From positions 4,774,001-4,838,000 of the forward strand of contig JASJZH010000006.1 of assembly GCA_037178975.1 (NCBI GenBank): a DNA stretch of 64,000 nucleotides, written 5' to 3'. The notes below the pieces were generated by a model. It was given only the letters and a program-made list of their open reading frames with translations. It ran no database searches and was not told where the DNA came from. The position numbers and the translations under genes are program-made. Of the stretch, positions 1 to 12,600 are shown piece after piece; position 1 is the first letter of the stretch, and every line of letters starts with the position of its first letter. Source of the DNA: Oscheius tipulae. Lineage: Eukaryota > Nematoda > Chromadorea > Rhabditida > Rhabditidae.

Positions 1-1720
1 GAAGGTAGCCCATAAGAGTTTGCGGCAAAAATTGAAGGGCGTCTTTTTTGCTGCCAAATTAACACGATGCCAGGCATACTTCTCTGCATATTCATTCTTG
101 CATCTCGCATTGTTTGTGACAAAAATCATGCTCAAATTCTGGAAAGGGTGCAATTGCATGTCGGAATAAAAAGCGACTATAATCATCAGGCATAAACAAA
201 AGTTGATAAACAGGTGAGCAAAACACACTCTTTTCAAGAAGCCCTCACAATATTCAATCTGTGAAGAGAGAGGGCCAGGGGAGCAGGCTTGAGGAACTAA
301 AAGGGTCCAAAGAGCAAACGGAAGCTTGCTAGCACTCTTCCATATGTGTGAGATGTGGAAGTATTTGGGCCAGGTTACCGGAAACTTCAAATCTTAAAGT
401 GTTTTGTTGTATGCTACTTCCGTAGCGAATAAAAGTAGACAAAAACTGAATGAGTACCAATGTGTTCGTAATCTCCGCCTACTTAACCTTGCAGCTGTAA
501 ATCATAAGAATAATTGGCGGCGTTGACGGAAATATATAAACTTTTTGGAAAGGTCTTCCTCACCTCCTCATTCCACACTGACAGGTACTGATTTTGATAG
601 GGATGCCAGTAGTGTGACGGATTCATCGACGGGAGAAAAGTCGCCTAGACAATAAGGACTCGATTTAGCAGACTATTGCTTTTCCTTATTTCATTTGGAG
701 GAGCACCGGTGTCTAGGATCTATGCTCTTCCCGTTTCTTGTTCTAATGAAGACCTGACGTAGTGACAATATGGAATGAGCGAGACAAGTCACACCGTACG
801 TCCGAGAGAAGTAGGAAGTACGAGCCGTCGCTATACGCCCGTTGGTGTGCAAGAGCTAAAAAAACTGACGCACGCAATATGGTAGACTAGTAGAAAAAGA
901 AAGTATAAATTATAGTTCACTGGTATTGTAGTGGATAATGAGATGTTTTGCACAATGAAACAGATGATCTTCCCTCCCAATGGTCATACCCAATGACCGT
1001 AAGCATATGTTTACCGTGATGATGCACAACTGTTCAACACCTAGAACTTTAACGGATTTTAATAGTCCCTTAAGTTAAGTCCTTTCCAGTTATTAGCAGT
1101 AATAATGTTTGGCCTTTGGAAGATCCCAACATTCAAAAAAAAAATTAACCGGCAGTCATGCTAAAAGATCACCCGCTCCACCTTCTTCTTTCCTCATTTC
1201 AAAGTAGAATTTGCGAAAGGTTCACCTAGAAAGAGTGCAGGTGTTGCGCACGAGAGCCCGACGACTCATCGATTGCGGTGCAAAGGACTAGGGCAAAAAG
1301 AGCATGAATAAGAAGGCGGAAAGACCATTGCGAAGCATCAAAAAGTGGAACAGTTAGACGTCCTTACTGGTTAGAAATACAATATTGCAACGGATTAGCT
1401 ACTCTCTAATCTTCTTTGAAGAGTAACGTAGCGTAAACTTTGTTTAAAACCCAGAAGTAGTTGATAGATCGTCATTTTTACCAAAAGCCCTTGCTAGTTT
1501 CTTTCTTAATACACTCAAAGCTAAGAGAAGATGTTTAACGAAAACTAAAGAATCTAATCTAATGTACGAAGGTAGAGCTTGGTCAAGTTGGGGGAGGAGC
1601 AAATCTGAAGCAAGTGCACGTGCGCAAGTAATCATAACCACAGCGACAACAAGCTGAAATTTTCTGCAATTATTGAATCCCAAGCATATAAACAACCTAT
1701 GCATCATAGTTTAAAGTTTT
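1..1720. other. No confident gene; AT-rich flank
   Basis: I see no convincing gene here. A short open stretch near 585-653 on the plus strand ends in a stop and could be the last exon of a gene lying to the left, but its upstream splice site is weak. A minus-strand frame at 1444-1707 starts with ATG and has a hydrophobic segment, but nothing else supports it. Confidence 0.5.
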
Positions 1721-2211
1721 TGAGCAGCCAGACACAGAGCTCGCGGAAGTTGATGATCACAATATTGCAAAACTGTTGCGAAGTGACAAGCTCGAGAAGC
1801 GCATCTGCACTGATATTCTGCAGAGTTTGCAACACATATGGTTAGATATAATGTGTATTGTAAAAGATTCGTGCGAAAAAAATCTTCGCCTTCATACCTA
1901 CTTGTCGCAGACACTGTTCTACATAGAGTACTTCTCGAGTTCGACAAAAACAGTAAGTTTATCAGTTGTATACTTTTTGATCCAGGATAACCCTTCGTCC
2001 ACATGTGACGTCTGGACAACAGGTTTTTGGGCTTTCCTGGCCGATTTTCGTCAGTGCCATTGATTCTTATCCATCATTGCCCGACAGTTCACTATTTACA
2101 TCTGTTCTCGTCGACCAACTACTGATAGAAACTGGTCAGAAAAACAACACTCGTGTCAATGTGAATACAGTTGCGATCAATTCGAATCCTTGTCCAGCAT
2201 TGGAGTATTAG
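1720..2211 (+). CDS. Possible 3' end of an unrecognised gene
   Basis: A plus-strand open frame begins after an acceptor-like site near 1729 and reads through charged, protein-like sequence (for example residues LLRSDKLEKRI) to about 1951. There a GTAAGT donor starts an intron. Two acceptors are possible: one near 1985, giving a stop near 2063, and one near 2021 after GACAACAG, which keeps a longer frame open to the stop at 2211. No family is recognised and no start codon is placed. The stop lies 177 bp before the start codon of the next plus-strand gene, a spacing that would fit an operon. The opposite strand is also open, so this may be non-coding. Confidence 0.3.
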
Positions 2212-2388
2212 CCTAATAATTCCTATGTAATAGGCTCAAATTTCCATAGAAATCATCCGTTTCGTGGTGCACTTTCAAGAATTCACTTTCTCATGTCTTG
2301 ATGTTGTACTTTCTCTATTGTTCTGTTGGCCGGAAATCGTATTCTCATACTTACCTTTGATTTCAGCACCTATTTTTGATCAACAGAC

Positions 2389-4162
2389 ATGACCATTTCT
2401 TGTTTCAAGAACCGTTATCGGATGATCATTGTAGCTATCTGTTTTCTGTGCTTGACTAGCATCTGTTCTAACTATAATATTATTAACTTTACATTCATTT
2501 GCATGGAATACGACATGACAAGCACAATTGTTAGAAGTAACCAGGTAATTACACTTTCCATCTGTCTATAAATGTTTTGCAGACTGTCAGCAAGTACAGT
2601 TTTACACCGATAGAAAAATCTTATATTATATGGGCTGTCGCGATAGGTACTTTCTTATCGACCTTCCCATTCAACTATTTCTATACAAAGTTCGGCGCTA
2701 GGTAACAGTCGCACGGGTCGAGATGCAATTCTAACTTTAAGGTATCCATTCCTCATCGCAGGGGTTCTGTCAGCATTTTGTACGGTGGCTATTCCATATG
2801 CCGCTGACCTCGGACTTCCTGCTTTACTCTGTCTCCGCTTTCTTCAGGTCAGGTTGCAAAAACTGTTTGTTTAAACCTAATACTGTAGGGAGTAGCCTAC
2901 GGTGCGGATTTTGCAGCCATTGGTCTTGTTTGTGTCCGCTGGGCACCGCTGTCGGAGACAGCAATCTTCATTTGTTTCCTCACTTCGTTCTCGCCAATTT
3001 CGACGAGTTTAACAAACGGGATAAGCGGAGCAGTAAGTTGAGATCAAAAGATTGAGCTCTTTTTCAAAGATCTGCGAGTCGCAGATTGGATGGAGAGGGG
3101 CTTTCTACATTCACGCTGGTTTAGGATTTGTGCTTTTCTTCCTCTGGTGGCTTGTTTATACTGACGACCCAAGAGAATGTGCTCATGTTACTACAAGAGA
3201 GCTCACTTTCATACAAAAAAACAAATCGAAACAGCATAACGAAGGAGCGACATCAGTTCCGTACTGGGTGGGTCATGCAGGCTTCATCCATGGCAAAATT
3301 TCAGGAAATTTGCACCAATCCCGCAGTCCTTTGTGTGTGGTTTTGTGCATTTGTCGAATTGTCCGGTTTTATAATGTTGACCTCCTATGCTCCCATCTAC
3401 TTCCATATCGTTCTTGGTTACAACATAGGAACCACGGGTATTTTGATTGGAGTAGCAACATTCACTCAGCTGCCTGTGAAAGTGATCGCAGCTATTGTCA
3501 GTGACAAATATAAGTAAGCACAAATACTTGCTTTTACCAGAATTTAGGGGTCTGTCTGAGTTAGCGAAGATTCATATTTTCAACATATTATCCATGGGTG
3601 TCGTCGGCCTATTCTATGCAATAATGGGGTAAACTTCGTACTTGTTAGAATATAAAGTTTCCCAGATTTTTCCCGCCAGCATTGGCTTGGCTGGCAGTAT
3701 TATCCTATGCCTGCATTAACTGGTTCAGTTGTACGAATTGTGGTGGTTTCTATAAATGTGGAACACACGTGTCGAGGTATGTGGGAGAAGACTACAAATT
3801 AATAATCCGGCCAATAGGCAGTACGCACATGTGGTCATCGGAACAATTCAATGGATGAAGGTGAGTACAATTGGATCAACGTCAGTAATCGGAGCAATCT
3901 AGTGCGTGGCTCTGTTCGTCGCGCCGGCTTTGGTCGGATTTTTGGTGACTGACGAGAAAGCGCAGTCGGAGTGGCGACTCACCTTCCTTGTTGTGGCTGT
4001 CTTCCAAATCACGGTCGGTGTTGATCTAGACAACTGTGACAGACTGCTCAGGCAAACTGCGCATCTTTTTTCACCTTCTCCGATCAGCCTGCAGAGTTCA
4101 CTAAGATGGGAGAAGAAAAAACGACAACGATTAGCATAAGTCTGGGCAAAATGAAGCCTTGA
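2389..4162 (+). CDS. SLC17-like major facilitator superfamily transporter
   Basis: Eleven exons give a multi-pass MFS transporter of the large nematode SLC17/anion-cotransporter-like group. Probable exons are 2389-2544, 2583-2701, 2742-2847, 2889-3032, 3071-3267, 3305-3513, 3548-3628, 3666-3776, 3818-3860, 3903-4013 and 4052-4162. The N-terminal segment (SSICSNYNIINFTFICM) begins helix 1. A conserved GWRGAFYIHAGLGF block sits near the middle, followed by TDDPRE. The later NCGGFYKCGTHVSRQY stretch is typical of worm members. The intron at 3268-3304 is only 37 nt, and removing it restores VPYWEICTNPAV. A TTTCAG acceptor-like site near 2366 lies just upstream of the ATG and may be a trans-splice site. 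Substrate cannot be told from sequence. The family assignment is fairly sure, the exact subfamily less so. Confidence 0.82.
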
Positions 4163-4555
4163 TGAAGTTGTAAACTTGTATATGAGATCTGTCAAAAGAA
4201 AATGATCAGTATCACAAAATGCATTGTGCTTGTTCAAAGTTGCCTGAAAGAAACTTCGAAGCTAGTCTTATTCCGTTCAAATACTGTTTAAAAATATGTA
4301 ATTTTTGTTTTGATCCCCAATGGTAAACTTATTCTCCAGACCTCCGTATTCACAAATTTTAGAAATGTCTTTCGGATTGACCTGAGACAGTTAAAGACGG
4401 TTTATTCCCAGTTTTTAAATTGTCCCTGAGCTCAAAAGCTACCCTCATGTGGCACAGGTTGCAATGCCGCCTGAGCCTTTTGTCCACACATAGCCGACAA
4501 GCTGACCAGCGCGGTTCGCCTGCTCTTTGTTAGCTGTCAGATGTCAAAATCAGTC
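4163..4555. other. Intergenic region
   Basis: This 390-bp stretch separates the transporter stop from the next gene's TATA box. It should hold the transporter 3' UTR, although no clean AATAAA was seen. Confidence 0.5.
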
Positions 4556-4563
4556 TATATAAA
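4556..4563 (+). promoter_or_regulatory. TATA box of the secreted Asn/Gly/Tyr-rich protein gene
   Basis: TATATAAA lies 63 bp before the predicted ATG at 4626, leaving room for a start site about 30 bp downstream and a short leader. The downstream gene starts with a clear signal peptide. Position and motif agree, but no experiment is available. Confidence 0.55.
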
Positions 4564-4625
4564 CTAGGCGAGAGCTTTCTCATCCCGACAAACAGCTAGG
4601 CACGCGCATCTCTTTGAGAGAGGCC

Positions 4626-5446
4626 ATGTTTGGGCCACAAATATCTTTCTTGTCGTTACTACTCCATTTAGTTCAAGGATATCTTCCTACTTCTGATTTG
4701 ACCAACTCTATTATTTCGCCCTATGAGAACCTTATCGAGAAGGAGACAGATGGTAAGACAGATCATCCAAGTTTATACTATTCCGAAGGTCTCGGAGAAG
4801 GTGATAGCTCTGAAATTGATGAGCCCTCTGCCAGTCCTTACCGGAATCGACTCACATTTCGAAGGAGAAACATGAACTCGGGAGGCATGAACATGGGGTA
4901 CGTTTTTGAAACATTCTAATATAAGAACATTACAGAGGGTCGAACTCGCCGTTCAGCCGAATGAACTATCGGGGAGGGTACGGATCAAACAGACAAAGAC
5001 CGTTTAACAGTCCCAATCCATACTCGAATAGCAATGGCTACAATGGATACGGTAGCGGATCGTCGAGCCTCATGCCCAGTGGTTTGCTTGGAAATAGGGA
5101 ACGGAATTATGGCTTTTTCGGAAGCACAGCTGCTATGCGCAGCAAAAACAATTACAAGAGTCGCTTTCCAAACTATTATGGAGGTTAGTTTTGAACATAA
5201 TCATAAGAACGAGATTCAGGTAACCGTCAGACAAATGACTTGATGGGAAGTTTCAACACAGAAGGCATGGGCGGAAACAACAATATGATTCCAAACAAGT
5301 TCGGAGGACCCAATACCTACATCCCCCAAATACCTGATCGAGAATCACAGAATCAGTACTTTAATCCCTACTACCCGGATTATTCTCCCTACAGAGGAGA
5401 ATATGGCGGAAGAATTCTGTCAAACAGATGGAACGACAAGGGATGA
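4626..5446 (+). CDS. Secreted Asn/Gly/Tyr-rich low-complexity protein
   Basis: Three exons (4626-4897, 4936-5183, 5220-5446) join in frame to 248 codons plus stop. The product starts with a short signal peptide (MFGPQISFLSLLLHLVQG). A more acidic segment with many Ser/Glu residues runs to about residue 75, followed by a tail rich in Gly, Asn, Tyr, Ser and Arg with short motifs such as NGYNGYGSGSS and NYYGG. No enzyme domain is visible. Such composition is common in extracellular matrix, cuticle-associated or silk/adhesive-type proteins, but the role here is inference. The start is the second in-frame initiation-like codon and the first ATG. A canonical AATAAA at 5612-5617 marks the 3' end. 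Introns are 38 and 36 nt. Downstream lies the convergent eIF4E gene. Confidence 0.75.
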
Positions 5447-5702
5447 CGTATTTCTTGACTCTTACAAAGCAGTTTCAGGGTAGCATTGGAGAAATCGACA
5501 GCGCAGTTGACGGATACGCAGCCGCGAGTGCCAAGCAGAAAACTCAAAAGACTCAAAAGGCTAAAGCATTGGCTTAAAACAATCCAACCTCAGAATATAT
5601 ATCACAATTCTAATAAAAATATTTTGCCCCAAAATTCATCGTTGAAGGTTGACAGGATTGAGAACAATAAAATGATTATCCTTAGCGTATGACAAAATGC
5701 TA

Positions 5703-6646
5703 TTAACCCGTATCCTTTTCTGAAGACTTTTTGTGCTCACGAGGTTCTTTCGCTTCCTTGGCTTCCTTCAGCTCCTTTTCCTTCTTAGCCTGAAGCAGGA
5801 TTCTTGGCTTGACCATCGACGAAGTTCGGGCCGAGGAATCTTTGTGAACCTCATATCGCAATGGCTCCGCTTCTGGCAGCCGCAACTTTGATTTCAAGAT
5901 GTACCCGATCCTTGTGTTGACATCATCAGCTTGAGAATCCTTTGTCCATAATGATACCTGAAAGTTTATAGTAGAAATTTTACCGGGAAAATATACTTTG
6001 TCCCCCTTCTGCCTAACATTGACCACAGCTCCACAAATGTGCTCTCCCATGTCCTCAAACTGCTCTCCCACAATAGCCAGCAATAGTTCTTGCCAGTATC
6101 GGTCCAAAAGTTGATGACGCTTCTGTTTGTCCACGACAACTAGCCATCTCCCTCCTTTCACGTTGTGTTCGTCCTCCCACATCGGCTTAATCCCCTGACA
6201 ATATGTGAAAAGGAAGACAAAAACACTCACTTCTTTGAATAGATAGTAGTCCGATCCCCAGTGAAGCCCTGTCGCCGTCTGGATGTGATTGACCAGCGCC
6301 CAAAAGTCTTCAACTGTATCGAAGACGGATATTTGCTGAAAAATATTGAAAGTGAGTTAGGATACAGATAAAGATAAATAAAAAATATTGCAAAAACCTA
6401 TCAGAATATACCTTCAAACAGTCTTCCCATTCCTTATTTCGGTCCGCCTTCAGGTACCAAAGAGCCCAGCGGTTTTGCAATGGATGTCGGACGTTTGCTT
6501 CTGCCTTGAACTGGAGATATTATTGTAAAATGGTCACTTACAGCTGGAACAGCCTCCGCTTGCGGAGCTGGACGATTTGATGGCTTTTGTGGTGCTTCCC
6601 GTGGTGGTGTCTTTTTAGATTTTGAAGCGTTTTTGTTTGAAGGCAT
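5703..6646 (-). CDS. ife-3: Translation initiation factor eIF4E (IFE-3-type)
   Basis: Five minus-strand exons (6542-6646, 6412-6510, 6231-6335, 5997-6194, 5703-5957) add up to exactly 253 codons plus stop. The protein binds the mRNA 5' cap through stacked tryptophans. These are visible in NRWALWYLK and in KPMWEDEHN, the second with the usual following Glu. GGRWLVVVDKQKR and EHICGAVVNVRQKGDK are also hallmark blocks. The sequence is closest to the nematode IFE-3/IFE-1/IFE-5 branch; the symbol is by similarity only. The N-terminus is a short Lys/Pro/Ala-rich arm. The C-terminus carries an unusual Lys/Glu-rich extension (KKEKELKEAKEAKEPREHKK) that makes the protein longer than typical eIF4E (about 215-230 aa). 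Introns are 31, 76, 36 and 39 nt. A TTTTCAG sits directly before the ATG, suggesting a trans-splice site. Confidence 0.93.
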
Positions 6647-9600
6647 CTGAAAAGAATAAAACAAATCAAAAACGAGTATCTAAAGAAGATTGAGAACAAC
6701 AGGGTGGCTGGTATGAGTAATGCAAGGGGCTGCGCATAACTTGCAGACAAAAAGATGTATAGAACGCCCTATAAAACTGTATAAGCACCATTTTAATCAA
6801 GTTTCAATAAAACTTTTTTGTGTGAAAGCAATTTGAAGCGAGCCAGACCACAATAGTTCATAGCATAAGCTTCAGGGTTGTCGCTGCGAGACCCGGTCAT
6901 TCAACGCTGAGCTTGACAAGCTCGTAAAAACACTTAAAAGAAATTAAGTAAAGGGGAAGTAAGAACGAAGTCTTTTGGGCTGAATTATTTGGAATTGAAC
7001 TTTTTTTTAACTTATCATATTTCTTGAGCTTTCTTTTTTAGACTAATCTCGTAACCATTTCCACATAATCAGCAGCTGGTCATACCAATTCTCCAGCGTT
7101 GTTGTTCTTCTCGCTATAATCTGCAGAATCTGGTGTGAAATGGCTTAAATCCATATTCCAAATTCATATATTTTGGATTCAGTTGCCATCTTTAAGTGTT
7201 CCTTCAAAATAAGACGATGCATTATCCAGCGTATGCTGAATAGAATGAATCAAAATGGGTCTGATGTGACTACCGTTTGTCTAAGCGTATATTTGATACC
7301 ATTCTCTGCCTTACCAGCTGCTTAAACCCTTTACATTTTTACAAGAATATGTATAATTTTGCTCAAACAACTGTATGTATACCTCTGGTTCTGCACATTG
7401 AAAACAAAACAGCCCAGAGAAAGTTTATGACCAGCGGTGATCATCTGTTGCATATGTCCGCGTCGCGACCAGATTGATTGAATCTCGCTCAATTGCAACG
7501 TTTTCCCGGTCAATTTGCGCTCCTCGCAGGAATACTTTTCTATTGAAGTTCGTGTCTTTGTTTTGTTTGCAATAATGAGGATATCTTGCGATGAGCGCAG
7601 TCGTTCATCTCAATTATCGTCCCAGAGGCTATTTTGATGGTCGAAGTCAAATTAATGCGCCTCACTTTGTATGCTCTTCGAGTGTTAATGACAGAGTTTA
7701 GGAGGGGCGCGTGGGTGGTTGTGCTGCAAAGAAAGTGGCCTCATTGTCACTATTCGAGGAGTAATGACTCTAGTTGACACCGCACATCGCAACACTCCCT
7801 CTCAAAGTGCATTCAATTTACCATTCTTGTCGTTACTCCGAGAAAGGCATTTCTTTTTGGTACGGGTTGAGCAAACTAAAGGCTTCATCATGACCAGTAT
7901 TTCCTCCTAAAAATGATAGATGACTCGTTATGGAAGCATCTGGTCCCGCAAGCATACTGGTTTGCTTAGCATGCCAACATCTCGCTAATGTCCTCTAAAT
8001 GCGCAGTATCATTCCTCTCGCTATCTCCCAATTTGTCGTTTTCGCAAATACTTAAAAACTCTATTCTGTTTTCATACAACCTTGACCAATCGGTAGTTTA
8101 TCTAGACAAAATAAACACAAATATGGAGTAATAAACGAGCAGGAGAAAAAAGAGCAAACCTGGAAGATCTAAGCAGAAAAGCGTTGGGTGATACCGCGTC
8201 GCATGCGCGCGCTAATAGTAGACTACGTTGATTAGTGGTTCCACGGGAACGGGTGGCAATAGATATGGGAGAGAGTGGAAGATTGAGTGAAAGGTATAGC
8301 TATATAATAAAACGTAACTTTTTGAGCATCCCTACTTGAACCCACTCTACTTTCGCCCATATCCGTATGCAGCCCCGTATCGCCTGCCGCGCATTGATTT
8401 TTGCGTGGCCCTGCCTGAGCGCGAGCCTGTCTCCAGCGACCACGCAGGTGGAATTTTTTTTTCTTAACACCCCATTTATAGCTAATTTTAACATTTTAAC
8501 ATTGTAACAGTAAGGCCAACTTAGATCATTTTCCATTAGACTGCATCGATCGTCTCTTTAATGGCGCTCGCACCCGATGGGATTAGTTCCACGGCCCGCT
8601 ACTCATCTCGGCGACCCCAAAAACCTTTTAAAACTGCGAAAACTCGCTTTTATAGGACTTCATAGGACTGGCCAGAGCCGATTTATAGTCTCACTGCTTT
8701 TTTGCTGCCATGCCCACGCCTAACATTTGTCAGGAGATGTCTTTAATTGGTCGTTGGCGGCAGCAGAAAGTATCATCTTGAGGATTTATTCAAACGAGTA
8801 GTGAAACATGGTCTAATCCGCGCAAAGTCGGGATAAAACGCGGTAGCTTCCAAAGAGATTTTCGATGCAAATTTGAGAACTTGGTGTAATTTAATCATGT
8901 TTAATTTAGAGAATGGCGCCACAATTCGATAATCGCAATAAGTCTTTCTTTAGTCTGTTGACAACATTTGTTAGCTCAGTGAATGATTTCAAAATTCTCG
9001 AAAAAATCATAGCCGCAATCACACTGCGCTAGTCCCTAACCCTCCAGTCAACATAAATCTTTGATGAAAGTCGGATTTCTCGAGCATCTGATAATAGATT
9101 CCAACCTCATTTTTGAGTACCCACTAGGATTCAATATCCCTGTTGAACAGTCATCCTTTTCCTTCAAACTTTGTTTATGTGAACCGGATCGAAAATTATT
9201 TTGACTTTATTGTTTGGTCTTACTTTTTTCGACACTATTTTCGCAAGGAATAAGGAACCTTTATTTAGAAGAACAGTTTTCTTCCACTGGTGTTTCATCC
9301 TTAAGTTTTTCCTTCCAAGATTTGTCTCAGCGTCAAAGTTTTGTCAACTGAACTTTCTCGTGTTTGCAAGTGGCTTAATGTCTTCCCTAAGGCCTCAAAG
9401 TTTCTCACTTGCTTGCTTCTCCCGTCTCTCTTTGTTGTCTTTTGCGTAATAACAAAGGAATCATCGGTGTTATGGGATAGTCTTCTCCAGCCTCCACGTT
9501 GCCCTTTGGGCCCACTTTTTCTTGCAAATTTTCTTGTTTTCCCACTTGTTAAACTTGTCAGATTGTGTTGTTCCCCTGGGCTCTCTTTTGGCCTATGCTT

Positions 9601-12600
9601 GATAGCCCTGCAAATACCTCGAGACCGATAGCCGGCCAGCTGTCCAGTCCTGACTCCACTGTTTTTGCTTCATGACGACTTCTACTACAGCGTTATATTT
9701 GCATCAGATTGGCGAAATTTCGATTCAACTATGCTCCTACGCCGGTACTCATCTAATTTTTATAATCTTTTATAAACGTCAGCTAAATCACAATCTTTTG
9801 TTTCCTGTCAGAGACGCTGTTTGTTCAGATTGCGAAGCAACATGAATAACGCAGGCCCTTTTGGGGTCATGCCGTTCCATCTGGCTTGCCATTTTTCGCA
9901 GTTTTTTATTTTCCTCATGTCATCCGGTTGTGTTCCGTTATCTTCTTTTAAAAACAGTGAGTCCTGTTCCCATCAATTTTTATGATATTCTCTCCCGGCA
10001 TATCTCTCTCCGCCGCTGTTAAAGAGCAAATGCCTGAGTAGCTCTCAGTCCTAATGTTTCCGCGGAAGCCTTACGAACGTTTTGTTATTGGCTGTAGAGC
10101 CTTTCTATTCACTAAGAGTATGTGGCTTGTGTGCATCTACGCGTGAATGCAGTCGAAGAGGACTTGCGCTTGTTCCGCACTGCAATGTCTACTCCTCGTC
10201 CTGGCTCACTCTAAGGTATCTGAAGTCAACATGTTTGTTCATCCCAGCAAGTTAGTCAAGTAGTCCTAGTTAATCACAACCGTTCTCTCAGAACATTTGT
10301 TTTCGACCTGCCTGTTCTTCCCTCCGCACCACTGTTTGCCTATCAAACTTTTCGACCGATCTTCTCCGACATTTCACACTCCTTTCCTACGCCGAGCTCG
10401 AAACAATAATCATTTCTATCAAAACATCTCATTCAACATCTTTTAATAAGAGAAAATATGGTTCCTGGTTAGGTGAATAACGCTTTTTTGACATTCTCGT
10501 ACTTCATTTGGATCGCGAGCAAACTTTATTAAGCTGGCCACTAATCGAATGTTTTGCATTTTCTATGGTCCAAACAAGATGGAAAACCGTGTACAACGAT
10601 TCTTTCAGATGATTAAAATTTTTAAGCAGTTTTGTTTATTCACGTTTTCAAAAAAAAATTTCAATCTGACGCAGAAGCTGAGTATAATTCCTCGTTTTTA
10701 AAACTCTCTAACACCTTGATCCTACATGTAATCGTAGCTTCTTGTGATCGCAATTACCCGGGATTCGAGACGAACTAGTCTCGGAAGTCTGGCAGATCCG
10801 CTGTTCTATGCCGTCCCGTTTGTGACGAAGGGTCTCAATTGGCTCTGCCAAGAAGTTTTGAAAAAACATAATAAAAGCCTTGCACAATCATCCTGAAGAT
10901 CATTAATACGCCTAGAGCATTCTTGAAACTTCAACCTCTGCCCTTGAAAAAATCTCGAGGAGAGACGCCCACACGTCGCTAATAACGCTCATCCTCTCCT
11001 TCTGGGTTCCGTCTACATTTTAGTGACTACAGTGACCGGTTTATTATATGTGCAAACATCTGTGAAAGTCATCCAGATATAGAATGAGAAGGTTTTTGGC
11101 TGGGCGGCATTCGGTCCTCTGCTGTTTGGGTTCCCTGTTTGCTTACCTTCTAATGAAGCCACCACATGGGAAGCAAGCTCTGGCCGACATGCGCACCCTC
11201 TGACACGGTCAAGAGTTTCATTTAACATCTAGCGGCCATTTCAATTCCGCAATTTTCCTCTTCTCCAACCGCTCTCTCCCTCCCTCGCCACGCATATCGT
11301 TATTGCGCTGCCCGACTATGGCTCGACGATATTATGCTTTTTGCCAGCATTTCTCTACCTCTCTCATGTTCTTCCTTCATAAACGACCAGTATGATGGAC
11401 TTGTTTCTGCTCTCCCGAAATGGAGCCTTTGGCTCGCGCTTACCACTGTTTGGGTGCATTCAGGGTGAACACCAGTCATGCCAAAATAAACTGAAGCTCC
11501 CATATCAACGCTTATCAAGTGAGCGGTTTGTTTTCATTGGCCTGCTAGCCATTGCATTTTTATTGTTCCTTACATCCTCATGTTACACACAGCGAGACCT
11601 CAAGATATCCTGCGCAGACTGGGCATTTCTTAGCTTTGTTGCATGTGTCGAAAATCGGCTAATTTGCCTCTTGTTAGAGTTTATGGCAAAAGTCGAAGCA
11701 ATTATCGGGAATGTGTCGTAAATTAGCACCGCGTCGTTGCCGGCTACCAGCAACGAGCAAAATTTCTTCACGTATATACGTGATGCGTTTTTGTGGTTAA
11801 GCTGACATTTTCCTCGTACTTCCAGACTTTCAAGATGCCGCTGAAAAAGAAGAATTAGTTGACTGACAGCTATCGCCAGATGTAGACGCTTTTTCTTCTC
11901 AATTGCATTTAGTCACCAGCAGTTGTAGTAAATTCTTTCCTAGCCAAGAGATTGTACGGCGCACAGTGAATGCTTTTTACGTCTTGCAGCAGCTTACTCA
12001 TCTTGTTAGTCTTATCAAGAATCTTTTCAAGAAATGTTGGACGAAAAAGAGCGCCAAGAACAAATACTGAATCATAGTCAAGAATGTCGTCTGTGAAAAA
12101 ATAGAATGCGAAACAAGACCTGGCAACTTGAAAGATCTTTGAGATATTGCATTCTCGAGGGGCATTCCCCAAAAGTGACCGACGACGAAGTGAAACCGGT
12201 TGTTCTTCATCGATTTGCTCTTATTCAAATCGCATGATATTTTCGCTCTTGTTCCGTTTTCCTCAGCTGGCCACTGCTCGAGTAGATGGCTTTGAATCTA
12301 TTGTAATCTGATTATTTGACTTTTTCCTCTAAATCGTGCTGCTATAGCCATTTCTCCCTCGAAACTGATCTCTATAAGCTTTAATACATGCCACGTCAAG
12401 ATGTCCTCTACTCATCTTAATTTTCCCTCAAACCACAGCCTATTGTGCCTGATTGGCAGTTTCCACGTCTACGACTAATTATCGCATTGATAGCGCTTAT
12501 CAATACTCTCTGCGAGGATTTTCACCTTTCCAACGGCTCCTGTTCCTCCCTCATATCTCTTGAATCATTCAAAGATCGAATTTCTTCATCTATCTTTTTC

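Noticed and set aside
1444-1707. 87-codon minus-strand frame with a hydrophobic segment, a possible secreted peptide
   Set aside because: No promoter, splice or family support, and no clear processing sites. It is likely chance.
9201-9631. Overlapping plus-strand frames rich in Phe, Leu and Ser
   Set aside because: They arise from C/T-rich DNA; two phases are open at once and no family signature exists.
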